Shown piece after piece: positions 42,332 to 49,524 of a stretch of 64,000 bases of DNA (positions are counted from its first letter, which is position 1; each line of letters opens with the position of its first letter). The notes beneath the pieces were generated by a model. The model worked only from the letters and a program-made list of their open reading frames with translations, was not told where the DNA came from and searched no databases. The stretch spans positions 29,622-93,621 of the forward strand of contig LVAE01000015.1 in NCBI GenBank assembly GCA_001603905.1. Reading direction: 5' to 3'. Position numbers and translations under genes: made by a program. The stretch comes from Fibrobacterales bacterium Fibro_02 (lineage in GTDB: Bacteria; Fibrobacterota; Fibrobacteria; Fibrobacterales; Fibrobacteraceae).

Positions 42332-42454
42332 GGGGGAAGGAAGAAAAAAATGAAAATTTTTTTCTGGTTCTACGATTCCATTAAAAAAGCCTGAAAAAAA
42401 CGAAAAAAGCCCGCTTGGGGCGGGCAAATTTCAAGAGACAATTGTCTTGTGCGG

Positions 42455-43000
42455 TTATGCTTTTTCGATGGTCACGGATTCGATGATCACGTCTTCGAAC
42501 GGTGCGTCGCGGCGGTCGGTCTTGACTCCTGCGATTTCATCGAGGACTTCGAAGCCCTCGTAGAGCTGGCCGAATACGGAGTAACCGTCAGCGGGGCCGG
42601 GGCCCACCTGGTCGTGGTCCAAGAAATGCACATTGTCGCCGTGGACAATGAAGAACTGGCTGCCAATGCTGTGCGGCATGGCGGTCTTTGCCCAGCTAAG
42701 AGCGCCGCGCATGTGGGTGAGGCGGGAATCGTACTTGTCGCCGATCGTGGTGCCCGGACCCTTGGCAGAGTGTCCGCCGGTACCGTTACGGTTCGTGAAG
42801 TCGCCGCCCTGGATCATAAAGTCCTTGATAATGCGGTGGAACGGGGCACCGTCATACTTGCCCTGCTTGGCGAGTTCAATAAAGTTCGTGGCACATTCGC
42901 CGACGAGTTCTTCAAAAAGGCGCAACTTCATGGTGCCGTGGTTGGTCTTCATGATGGCGATGGTTTCGCCTGCTTCCGGTTTACCCAACTGATTGAACAT
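42455..43000 (-). CDS. Cyclophilin-type peptidyl-prolyl cis-trans isomerase
   Basis: The 181-residue cyclophilin lacks a signal peptide, so it is cytoplasmic. Active-site residues are readable: FHRIIKDFMIQGGDF (catalytic Arg in HRII), GSQFFIVHGD, HFLDHDQVGPG and YSVFGQLYEGFEVLD. It catalyses proline isomerisation during folding. The frame is open upstream to 43201, but ATG 43000 has AGGAGA seven bases before it and is the family-length start. Its 5' leader contains a hairpin (43019-43038, CCCGAC / GTCGGG). Confidence 0.92.
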   Translation of the reverse strand: MFNQLGKPEAGETIAIMKTNHGTMKLRLFEELVGECATNFIELAKQGKYDGAPFHRIIKDFMIQGGDFTNRNGTGGHSAKGPGTTIGDKYDSRLTHMRGALSWAKTAMPHSIGSQFFIVHGDNVHFLDHDQVGPGPADGYSVFGQLYEGFEVLDEIAGVKTDRRDAPFEDVIIESVTIEKA

Positions 43001-43250
43001 AGAATCTCCTATCAATGTCCCGACAGAACTCCGTCGGGGTTTAATGTTTCTTTTCTTATATATACAAAAAAATGGGGTCAATTTCCGTATGGAAAGGCGA
43101 AAAACCATAAAAAATGCTAGATTAACAATAAAAGTATATCGGAAGTCATTCTCGACCGAAGGGAGGGAATCCAGCTTTGACCATGGATCCCGTCGCTGCA
43201 CTCCAGGATGACTCTCCTGACCACTGTCTACTTCCTACTGTCTACTGCTT
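43001..43250. other. Intergenic region with two repeat types, upstream of pyrR
   Basis: No gene seen. 43145-43212 carries a REP-like unit starting GTCATTCTCGACCGAAGG and ending GCACTCCAGGATGAC. 43220-43250 is a second copy, inverted, of the AGTAGACAGTAGGAAGTAG repeat found at 29216; it ends right at the pyrR ATG. TATATATAAG at about 43056-43065 on the minus strand is a likely cyclophilin promoter element. Confidence 0.55.
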
Positions 43251-43811
43251 ATGAAAGACAATTGTAAAAAGATCAGAGAATTGCTGTCTGCGCAGGCGAT
43301 GGAATTCGCCCTCGACGAAATGGCGGCAAAGCTTGCCAAGATGCATCCGACTGCCGACGACATGGTGGTGCTCGGCATGGCAAGCCGCGGAATCCCTCTC
43401 GCGAAAAAGCTTTGCGAGCGCTTGAGCCAAAAGTTTAACAAGACTGTCCCGATGGGGAGCCTCGATGCGACCTTCTACCGCGACGATTTCCACTATCGCA
43501 CCCATATGGGTTCCAGTGAAATGCGTATTACCGAAATGCCGGCCTCTGTAGAAGGCAAGACGGTGATTCTCGTGGACGACGTGCTTTATACGGGCCGCTC
43601 GGTGCGTGCTGCTATGCAGGCAATCCTCGACCTCGGCCGTCCCTCTGCCATCCGCCTTTGCGTACTGGTGGACCGTGGACATCGCGAACTCCCGATTGCC
43701 CCCGATTGCGTGGGACTTACGGTTGAAACCGCACAGGATCAGGAAGTCCGAGTGCAGATCGAACCGATCGACAAAGAAAATTCCGTTTACCTTGTAGAAG
43801 TGGAGGCTTAA
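43251..43811 (+). CDS. pyrR: PyrR bifunctional pyr regulator / uracil phosphoribosyltransferase
   Basis: The 186-residue phosphoribosyltransferase-fold protein has the PRPP motif VILVDDVLYTGRSVRAAM, an upstream LGMASRGIPLAKKL and the PyrR-type TFYRDDF/H segment. PyrR makes UMP from uracil and, in many bacteria, attenuates pyr mRNA when UMP is high. Here it heads pyrR-pyrB-pyrC'. No Shine-Dalgarno is seen; the upstream bases are the AG-rich repeat. pyrB starts 1 nt after its stop. Confidence 0.92.
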   Translation: MKDNCKKIRELLSAQAMEFALDEMAAKLAKMHPTADDMVVLGMASRGIPLAKKLCERLSQKFNKTVPMGSLDATFYRDDFHYRTHMGSSEMRITEMPASVEGKTVILVDDVLYTGRSVRAAMQAILDLGRPSAIRLCVLVDRGHRELPIAPDCVGLTVETAQDQEVRVQIEPIDKENSVYLVEVEA

Positions 43812-43812
43812 G

Positions 43813-44751
43813 TTGAGCGCGCTTCAGATTAAACACTTGTTTGGACTCCAGGGCGTGTCCAAGCAGGATATCCGTACTATCCTTGATAACGCCAAGCAGT
43901 TCCGTGAAATTTTGGAACGTCCCATCAAGAAGGTTCCGTCGCTTCGCGGCCTTACGGTGGTGAACCTTTTCTTCGAGAACAGCACCCGTACGCGTACGAG
44001 CTTCGAACTCGCCGAAAAGCGACTCTCTGCCGACACGGTGAACTTCACGAGTTCCAACTCCAGCGTCAAGAAGGGCGAAACGCTCGTCGATACGCTCCGC
44101 AACATCGAGTCCATGAAGATTGATATCGTGGTCGTCCGCCATAAGGGGACAGGAGTTCCCAAGTTCCTTGCCGAACATAGCAACGCAATCATCGTGAATG
44201 CTGGCGACGGTGCCCATGAACATCCGACGCAGGCTCTCCTCGACATGCTGACAATCGAAGAAAAGCTCGGAACGCTCGAAGGTAAGAATGTCACGATTAT
44301 TGGCGATATCCGTCATAGCCGCGTGGCCCGCAGTAACCTCTGGGGCATGTCCACGATGGGTGCTCATGTGACGCTCTGCGGACCCTCGACGCTTGTCCCG
44401 CGCAACACGGACCTCATGAGCCATGTGACATGGGAACCGGACGTGAAGAAGGCTGTCGCCAATGCCGACGCCATCATCGCACTCCGCTTGCAAAAGGAAC
44501 GCATGGATGATGCCCTCCTCCCGAGCATGCGCGAATACCGCAATACGTTCGGCATTACGGAAGATCTCCTGGAATGCGCCAAGGACAAGGTCATCATCAT
44601 GCACCCGGGTCCTATCAACCGCGGCGTGGAACTCGATTCCGACATCGCCGATGGCGAACACTCTGTTATTCTTGATCAGGTGACCAACGGCGTTGCAGTC
44701 CGTATGGCCGTTCTCTTCCTTTTGGCAGGAGGCCGCAATGAAAACTCGTAA
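43813..44751 (+). CDS. pyrB: Aspartate carbamoyltransferase catalytic subunit
   Basis: Forms N-carbamoyl-L-aspartate from carbamoyl phosphate and aspartate. The 312 residues hold the carbamoyl-phosphate motif FFENSTRTRTSFE, GDGAHEHPTQALLD, IIGDIRHSRVARS and MHPGPINRGVE. It starts at TTG 43813, with GGAGG in the end of pyrR upstream. No pyrI regulatory gene follows; instead the next gene encodes a dihydroorotase-like protein lacking metal ligands, as in class A (Pseudomonas-type) ATCase dodecamers. The 3' end overlaps that gene by 14 nt. Confidence 0.95.
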   Translation: MSALQIKHLFGLQGVSKQDIRTILDNAKQFREILERPIKKVPSLRGLTVVNLFFENSTRTRTSFELAEKRLSADTVNFTSSNSSVKKGETLVDTLRNIESMKIDIVVVRHKGTGVPKFLAEHSNAIIVNAGDGAHEHPTQALLDMLTIEEKLGTLEGKNVTIIGDIRHSRVARSNLWGMSTMGAHVTLCGPSTLVPRNTDLMSHVTWEPDVKKAVANADAIIALRLQKERMDDALLPSMREYRNTFGITEDLLECAKDKVIIMHPGPINRGVELDSDIADGEHSVILDQVTNGVAVRMAVLFLLAGGRNENS

Positions 44752-46018
44752 GCCTAGTTATGAACATTATGCGAATGTTGTCTTGAAAAATGCGAAGTTC
44801 TGGAACGGCAAATCCTTTGAACTGCGTGATGAAGTCCGTCTGACGGGTTCCTCTAGCAACAACGACTCTCTTGAATATGACTGCAATGGCGCGCTTGTAT
44901 TGCCTGCGCTCTTTGCTCTTGGTGTTGACTTTATGGAACCGCTCCGCGATGACGTCTATACCTATGTTGATGGTGTCGATGCGTTGCGTAGGGGCGGCTT
45001 TTATGGAGCTCTTTATGAAAGCGCCGCCAACCCGATTGACGATGTCGATAAGTTGACCGCTGCAGAAAACCGTAGACCCTGCGATTTAAATGAAGGTCCT
45101 GGTGGAACTGCCTATAATATCCGCTTCCTCGGCGCTTACAGCAAGGGCTTTGGTACAGATAGTCTTGCCGAGATGATGGAACTTGCTCCGGGCGTTGTTG
45201 GGTTCGGTGATGGTAATGCCGCCATTCCTCATTCCCGTTTCCTCCGCCTTGCTATGGAATACGGCAAGATGACGGGCAAGCGTTTCTTCTTCCAGCCGAT
45301 GGACAAGACGCTTCGCCACAGCGGATGTGTTCACGAAGGTGCCTACTCCGATATGCTCGGCATGAAGGGTATTCCTCGCATTGCCGAGACGATTGCTGCC
45401 TACACGGTGCTTGAAACCGCTCGTTTCCTGCAGGTGCCTGTCCACTTCAAGCAGGTGACTTGCGGCGAGACTCTGGACTTGATTCGTAACGCCCGCAAGC
45501 AGGGAATGGATGTGACCTGCGATGTCGGACTTTACCATTTGCTGCTCGATGATTCTTGCCTCGAAACGCTCGACTCTGCATACCACATCTTGCCGCCGAT
45601 TCGCTCCGCGGGAGACCGCGAGGCTCTGTGGAAAGGAATTGAAGACGGTACGGTGAATGCCATCAGCATGAACCATACGCCGGTGCTCCGTCAGGACAAG
45701 GTGGTAAACTTCGAAGATTCCGTACCGGGTGCTCTCTCTCTTGAAATTGCGCTGCCTGCCATCTGGAAGAAGTTGAGCGAGCGCGTGGGTGATGCCCGTG
45801 CCATCGAACTTCTCTCGACGGCTCCTGCTCGCTTGGCAAATGCAGTCCGTGGCGAAAATCATGCTGCCGCTGTAGTTGTGCTTGCTGCTGATAAACCGCA
45901 CGTAGTTGTCGAAAGCGACTTTGCGGGCCACGTCTGCAATTCTCCGCTCCTTGGCAAGGAACTCCCGTCTTCGATTCTTGCGACCTACATCAACGGAGTC
46001 TGGACGAATTTGTCCTAA
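44738..46018 (+). CDS. Non-catalytic dihydroorotase homologue (PyrC' / PyrX type)
   Basis: The 426-residue protein follows the dihydroorotase fold but lacks its active site. The HxH after the first strand reads GVDFMEPLRD where DLHVHLREP is usual. The second metal His region reads VHFKQVTCGE instead of xHxSxxH-type sequence. VTPHH reads VGLYHLL, and the catalytic Asp in TDHAPH is Asn in MNHTPV. In Pseudomonas such a protein is a structural partner of PyrB. The gene order pyrR-pyrB-pyrC' and the overlap with pyrB support the same role here. ATG 44738 has AGGAGG upstream; an earlier GTG/ATG frame start is not needed. Confidence 0.85.
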   Translation: MKTRKPSYEHYANVVLKNAKFWNGKSFELRDEVRLTGSSSNNDSLEYDCNGALVLPALFALGVDFMEPLRDDVYTYVDGVDALRRGGFYGALYESAANPIDDVDKLTAAENRRPCDLNEGPGGTAYNIRFLGAYSKGFGTDSLAEMMELAPGVVGFGDGNAAIPHSRFLRLAMEYGKMTGKRFFFQPMDKTLRHSGCVHEGAYSDMLGMKGIPRIAETIAAYTVLETARFLQVPVHFKQVTCGETLDLIRNARKQGMDVTCDVGLYHLLLDDSCLETLDSAYHILPPIRSAGDREALWKGIEDGTVNAISMNHTPVLRQDKVVNFEDSVPGALSLEIALPAIWKKLSERVGDARAIELLSTAPARLANAVRGENHAAAVVVLAADKPHVVVESDFAGHVCNSPLLGKELPSSILATYINGVWTNLS

Positions 46019-46042
46019 CTACAGCCAGTTTCTTACGGACCC

Positions 46043-47065
46043 ATGATTGAGCCTCTTCAACTTGTCTGGTTTGCCTTTATCGCCTGCATGTGTCTCGCGC
46101 TGCTGGTGCTGATTGAAATACATCGCATCAACTACCGGCGCGAGAACGAGGTGATGTTTGGCACCGCGGTCTTTGACGAACAGACCGCTGCCAACGGCTT
46201 TTCGGACAGTGAAAAGGAAACTTTGGATAAAATAATAAGAGCGTCATCCTTTGAAAACAAGGATGCCATCTTGAATTCATCGGGTCTATTTGAACAGGCT
46301 GTAATGGCCTACTATGACAAGCACGATGTATTTGACGACAGCGAAGAAACTCGTGAAACGCTTGCTGCTGTAGAACGGCTCCGTGTCAAGCTGAATTTTA
46401 CGGCGTCGAATCCGCTGGCGGAAGTCTTTTCTACAAGGCAGTTCAATGTGGGAGACCGCATCGACCTGCTTCTTGAAAACGGGCTCCGCGTCAAGTTTTC
46501 CGAAATCATGGCCCGCACCGAAAGGGATTGGACGATTTCTTTCGATACGAGCGACGGCTCGTCGTTCTCCCTGGTGAACAAGGAAATCAAGGTTCGCTGG
46601 ACAAGACCTGACGATGCCATTTATACGACTGTGTTGCCGGTCCGTTATGCGGAAGCGGGGCATCTGGTGCTTTTGCACTCTTCGAACCTAGATAAGCGCC
46701 AGTTGCGTCGCTGGGTTCGTCGACAGGTAGCCTTCCCGGTGACGGCCGTCTTTGATGACGGATCCAATATCGGGGGGACTCTCCTGGACCTTTCCGCAGG
46801 CGGTATCATGGTCGGACTCCCCAGGGATTGCTATCCCGGCCAGCATTTGCGCATCCAGTTCGAGCTGCCGAGTTTTGGCGATGAGGACGTCGAAATTGAG
46901 GTTTTGCGCAATTTGGGGCGAAAAAACAAGGATTATCCCCATTACAACTGCTATACGGCGTCGTTCCGTGGAGCCTTCGGCTGGACCCAGGAAAGGGTCC
47001 TTCAGTATCTATTTGAGGTCAATAAGGCCGAAAAAGAGTCCAATAAGTGGGTAAAAGAGGGCTAA
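46043..47065 (+). CDS. Membrane-anchored PilZ-domain (YcgR-like) c-di-GMP receptor
   Basis: The 340-residue protein has one N-terminal membrane helix (about 7-27), a linker, a YcgR-N-like beta domain (about 140-215) and a C-terminal PilZ domain. The PilZ signature is present: the Arg-rich RRWVRRQVAFPV and LLDLSAGGIMVG (DxSxxG). It should bind c-di-GMP at the inner membrane. It lies 98 bp upstream of the pilM-Q operon and so may link c-di-GMP, made by enzymes like those at 4.7-8.2 kb, to pilus function. Confidence 0.82.
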   Translation: MIEPLQLVWFAFIACMCLALLVLIEIHRINYRRENEVMFGTAVFDEQTAANGFSDSEKETLDKIIRASSFENKDAILNSSGLFEQAVMAYYDKHDVFDDSEETRETLAAVERLRVKLNFTASNPLAEVFSTRQFNVGDRIDLLLENGLRVKFSEIMARTERDWTISFDTSDGSSFSLVNKEIKVRWTRPDDAIYTTVLPVRYAEAGHLVLLHSSNLDKRQLRRWVRRQVAFPVTAVFDDGSNIGGTLLDLSAGGIMVGLPRDCYPGQHLRIQFELPSFGDEDVEIEVLRNLGRKNKDYPHYNCYTASFRGAFGWTQERVLQYLFEVNKAEKESNKWVKEG

Positions 47066-47101
47066 CTAGTTCATTTTCAATGACTTAGATGAATTTTCCG
47101 C

Positions 47102-47130
47102 TTGACATTCGTCTATTATAAAGGTAGAAT
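47102..47130 (+). promoter_or_regulatory. pilM operon promoter (TTGACA-17-TAGAAT)
   Basis: TTGACA at 47102-47107, 17 bases, then TAGAAT at 47125-47130. It is about 27 nt before the likely TTG start of pilM at 47164. Confidence 0.65.
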
Positions 47131-47163
47131 TAGTAAGGAATTGTTTTACAATCGGAGTTTACT

Positions 47164-48309
47164 TTGGCTTTAGGATTGATTTCAAAAATCCGCGGCATGC
47201 GCGAGACAGTCGGCATTGATGTTGGTCATTACAGCATCAAGTACGTCAAGGTCTTGCACGGGGCCAGCGGAAACAAGATTGTGGTCGATGCGGACCTGGA
47301 ACGAGTGCCTGATGGCTCTATCGTCAATGGCGAAATCCAGGTGCGTGAGGGCGACGCTCCTACTAACGAGAACGGTCAGCGCGAAAAAGACGGCGCGGAA
47401 CTCTTGAGCGACGCCTTGAACAAATTGTTGCTCCGCCATCCGATTGATGACTCTTGCGATGTGGTGGCTTCCGTGAACTGTGGTGCCGGCGCCGGTGGCG
47501 TCCTGGTCGACAAGATCTCCGTGAAGGTCCCCAAGAATGGTAATGAGGCGGCAATTATTCTTCAGACCGCCCAGTCCCGTCCGCCCTTCGATGACCAGGA
47601 CAACGTGATTGACTATGAAATTGCATCCCGCGAGAACGACGATCTCAAGGTGAACGTGGTGGCCGCCAAGAGCGCCCTGCTCGATTCCTGGGCTCAGTTC
47701 TTCAACCGCCGCGGAGTCAAACTGGCGGCGCTGGATGTCGATATTTTTGGAATGCTGAATGCCTATGTGGCTACCATGGAAGACAAGGACCGCGATCAGA
47801 CGGTCGCCTTGTTCAACGTGGGCGAAAAGAAGATGAGCGTAGCCTTCGTGCAGGACGGCGTCTTCCATTCGATGCGTGCTATGGCCGGTGGCTCGCTGGA
47901 TATGGTGGTCAGCAAGACCTGCATGAACCTTGGTATTGATTCCGAAAAGTGCCATGAAATCTTGAGTAAGGGCGATCTGTCGGTGGTGGATGGTTTTTCT
48001 GAAGCCGAAGTGGAAGCCGCGCTTAGACTGGCTTACGAGGACCTGATGGCCCAGATCGATATCGGTATCCGTTACTTCTCGTCTTCGGAAGACTCTAAGC
48101 CGCTCAACAAGATTCTGTTGGGTGGTGGTGGAGCCGCCGCTCCCGGTCTGAAGGACTTTATCGAGGAACGCTCCGGAATCGAAACCGATACAGTGAACCC
48201 GTTCAGGCTCGTTCCCTGTGATTCCAAGGTGTTCGGTGAAGGTGGTATTTCTATTGCGCTGTCTAATATCTATGCCCCTGCATTGGGTCTCGCGATGAGG
48301 AAGTTCTAA
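47164..48309 (+). CDS. pilM: Type IV pilus inner-membrane platform protein PilM
   Basis: The 381-residue actin-like ATP-binding protein docks the PilN N-terminus on the cytoplasmic side. The fold is seen in VGIDVGHYSIKYVKV (phosphate 1), VALFNVGEKKMSVAFVQDG (phosphate 2) and ILLGGGGAAAPGLKDFIEE (adenosine). It starts at TTG 47164 with GGAG five bases upstream. Stop codon and pilN start share one base. Confidence 0.93.
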   Translation: MALGLISKIRGMRETVGIDVGHYSIKYVKVLHGASGNKIVVDADLERVPDGSIVNGEIQVREGDAPTNENGQREKDGAELLSDALNKLLLRHPIDDSCDVVASVNCGAGAGGVLVDKISVKVPKNGNEAAIILQTAQSRPPFDDQDNVIDYEIASRENDDLKVNVVAAKSALLDSWAQFFNRRGVKLAALDVDIFGMLNAYVATMEDKDRDQTVALFNVGEKKMSVAFVQDGVFHSMRAMAGGSLDMVVSKTCMNLGIDSEKCHEILSKGDLSVVDGFSEAEVEAALRLAYEDLMAQIDIGIRYFSSSEDSKPLNKILLGGGGAAAPGLKDFIEERSGIETDTVNPFRLVPCDSKVFGEGGISIALSNIYAPALGLAMRKF

Positions 48310-48932
48310 TGGCGTCTAATAAAAAAGAACCTGTTAAGAATACCTTGGCGATATCCATCAACCTGCTTCCGCCGGAGTACCGCAAGAAGCAGAAGGATTT
48401 TACCTGGGTTACGGACCGTCGTATCATTTGGCCGACCGTGGCGGCTATCGTCGCTATCGTTGCCGTGCTGATGCTGCAGGCGTTTATCAACGAGACCATC
48501 AGTGGTCTGAGCGACGAATTGAGTCGCGTGCAGGAAGAAGTGGAACGCGAACGTCCGCTGCTTTCCAAGATCAGTGATTTAGAACAAAAGAAGGGCGTCG
48601 TGACGACCAAGATCAACGCGCTCAAGTCAATCCAGGTGAGCAAGAAACGCTGGGTTATTTTGTTCGAAAACATTTCCTCGGTGCTGCCGCCGAACATGTG
48701 GATTACCAGTATCAACCAGCTGGGCGAATTCGACATGGAAATGCGCGGCGTCACGCTGGACTTCCCCGAGGTTGCCGAATATATGGTTAAGCTCGAAAAG
48801 CAGGTGAGTGTCCAGTCTGTTTCTCTCGTCACCATTTCTACGACAAAGATCGATGGCGACGAAGCCTACAACTTCACCATCAAGATTGTCCTGCGTCAGG
48901 ACCTCAATGCTGGGGAGGGTGATAATGGGTAA
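48309..48932 (+). CDS. pilN: Type IV pilus assembly protein PilN
   Basis: The 207-residue bitopic protein has the conserved cytoplasmic INLLPPEYR (PilM-binding), one membrane helix (about 41-58), a periplasmic coiled-coil and a small ferredoxin-like domain. It forms a heterodimer with PilO in the inner-membrane alignment complex. The ATG overlaps the pilM stop by one base, and its end overlaps pilO by eight bases. Confidence 0.93.
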   Translation: MASNKKEPVKNTLAISINLLPPEYRKKQKDFTWVTDRRIIWPTVAAIVAIVAVLMLQAFINETISGLSDELSRVQEEVERERPLLSKISDLEQKKGVVTTKINALKSIQVSKKRWVILFENISSVLPPNMWITSINQLGEFDMEMRGVTLDFPEVAEYMVKLEKQVSVQSVSLVTISTTKIDGDEAYNFTIKIVLRQDLNAGEGDNG

Positions 48933-49524
48933 GATAGATCTTAAAGACAAACGAAACGTATACGCCATCGCGATCAGCCTCTTGATTATGGTGGCGGCCC
49001 ATCTAGTGTATAACTACATGTGGGATCCGTATGTCTACCAGAGGGAATCCCTTGAAAGAGAACTGGAATCCGCTCAGGCGGAACTGAACAAGATCAATGC
49101 CAAGAAGCATGACCTTGCCCGTCTTGAAATGGAACTGGTGCAGGCCGAAAAGGATTTCGAGGAACTGAAGAATATGTTCCCCGAAGACGAAAAGGTGCCG
49201 CTGCGCTTGCAGGACCTTTACGCCGTGATCCGCAGCACGGGTGTGCTTATCCAGAAGTTCAACCCCGAAGGTCAGGCCGAAAAGGAACACTACAAGGAAA
49301 ACCGCTATTCTATTGCGGTTAACTCCGGTTACCATGAGTTGGGTAACTTGTTTGCCGCTATCGCGAACTTTAAGTATCCGACTTCCATTTCTAACCTGAG
49401 GTTGAGCCGTTATTCGGGTATTGCCGCAGAACTTCAGAAAGCGGAAACCCATGGTTGGACTCCGATTACCATGTCGGCGACGTTCAACTTGACAACTTAC
49501 ACTTCCAAGAAGGTGGGTAAATGA
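48925..49524 (+). CDS. pilO: Type IV pilus assembly protein PilO
   Basis: The 199-residue protein has a short cytoplasmic start, one membrane helix (about 12-30), a coiled-coil (SLERELESAQAELNKINAKKHDLARLEMEL) and a C-terminal domain with MFPEDEKVPLRLQDLYAVIRSTGV. It partners PilN and connects to PilP in the periplasm. Start ATG 48925 has GGGGAGGG upstream and lies within the pilN 3' end. The next gene starts 3 nt before its end. Confidence 0.92.
   Translation: MGKIDLKDKRNVYAIAISLLIMVAAHLVYNYMWDPYVYQRESLERELESAQAELNKINAKKHDLARLEMELVQAEKDFEELKNMFPEDEKVPLRLQDLYAVIRSTGVLIQKFNPEGQAEKEHYKENRYSIAVNSGYHELGNLFAAIANFKYPTSISNLRLSRYSGIAAELQKAETHGWTPITMSATFNLTTYTSKKVGK

Noticed and set aside
43001..43250. 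PyrR-binding attenuator before pyrR
   Set aside because: The hairpins seen belong to repeats, and no canonical PyrR-binding anti-antiterminator with a terminator T-run could be read.
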